5,202 nucleotides of DNA from Pseudomonadota bacterium (lineage in GTDB: Bacteria > Pseudomonadota > Alphaproteobacteria > Caulobacterales > Caulobacteraceae), in NCBI GenBank assembly GCA_023445955.1, contig JAEXJH010000448.1:1-5202 (forward strand), given 5' to 3'. Below the pieces are notes generated by a model. The model was given only the letters and a program-made list of their open reading frames with translations. It did no database searches and had not been told where the DNA came from. A program made the position numbers and the translations under genes. Positions 5,146 to 5,202 of this stretch are shown here, piece after piece. Position 1 is the first letter of the stretch. The number at the start of each line of letters is the position of its first letter.

Positions 5146-5202
5146 CACATTATGCGCACCCAGTGACGTGACCCCCTGAAACTCCTCCAAAAATAACTAG
5201 AG

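Noticed and set aside
5085..5153. 22-codon minus-strand frame starting ATGTGCCCGG
   Set aside because: It is only the reading of the enhancer repeats, with no ribosome binding site.
1..5202. tRNA, rRNA, CRISPR, insertion sequence or phage signals
   Set aside because: I saw no regularly spaced repeats, transposase or integrase motifs, tRNA arms or terminal inverted repeats. The only large repeat is the flagellin gene pair.

Overview
The window looks like chromosomal DNA from a Caulobacter-type alphaproteobacterium. The DNA is GC-rich, the flagellins are short (273 residues, with no variable outer domain) and occur in tandem, and one flagellin has a sigma-54 promoter with FlbD-type sites. From memory, the C. 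crescentus fljM/fljN/fljO cluster lies close to a glucan glucohydrolase gene, which fits this layout. I cannot tell which of the three flj genes each copy is.

All supported genes lie on the minus strand, so transcription runs from right to left. From the right edge: a regulatory block at about 5009-5145 holds repeated TTGCCGGG cores and a good sigma-54 promoter. It drives flagellin copy 2 (4114-4935), which is followed by a strong terminator (4051-4084). Next come about 340 bases of intergenic DNA that include the leader of flagellin copy 1 (2951-3772) and short inverted repeats, but no sigma-54 promoter that I can see. Copy 1 also ends in a strong terminator (2878-2910). Both flagellin leaders carry the same unusual structure: two tandem hairpins with an identical AAAAC loop and compensating changes in the stems. 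This is probably the target of the flagellin mRNA regulator FlbT.

Beyond an operator-like palindrome pair (2784-2811) lies a secreted GH3 exo-beta-glucosidase (450-2738). Its frame is broken by one amber codon. The missing 60 residues of its C-terminal domain follow immediately in the same frame, down to a TAA at 267. The left end holds a 51-codon GTG-start gene (20-175) whose ribosome binding site and start codon are folded into a two-part hairpin.

The two flagellin genes share a job: supplying filament subunits under one post-transcriptional checkpoint, apparently from different promoters. The glucosidase and the small gene look functionally separate from motility. The extreme right end (5146-5202) shows no gene or signal that I can support.
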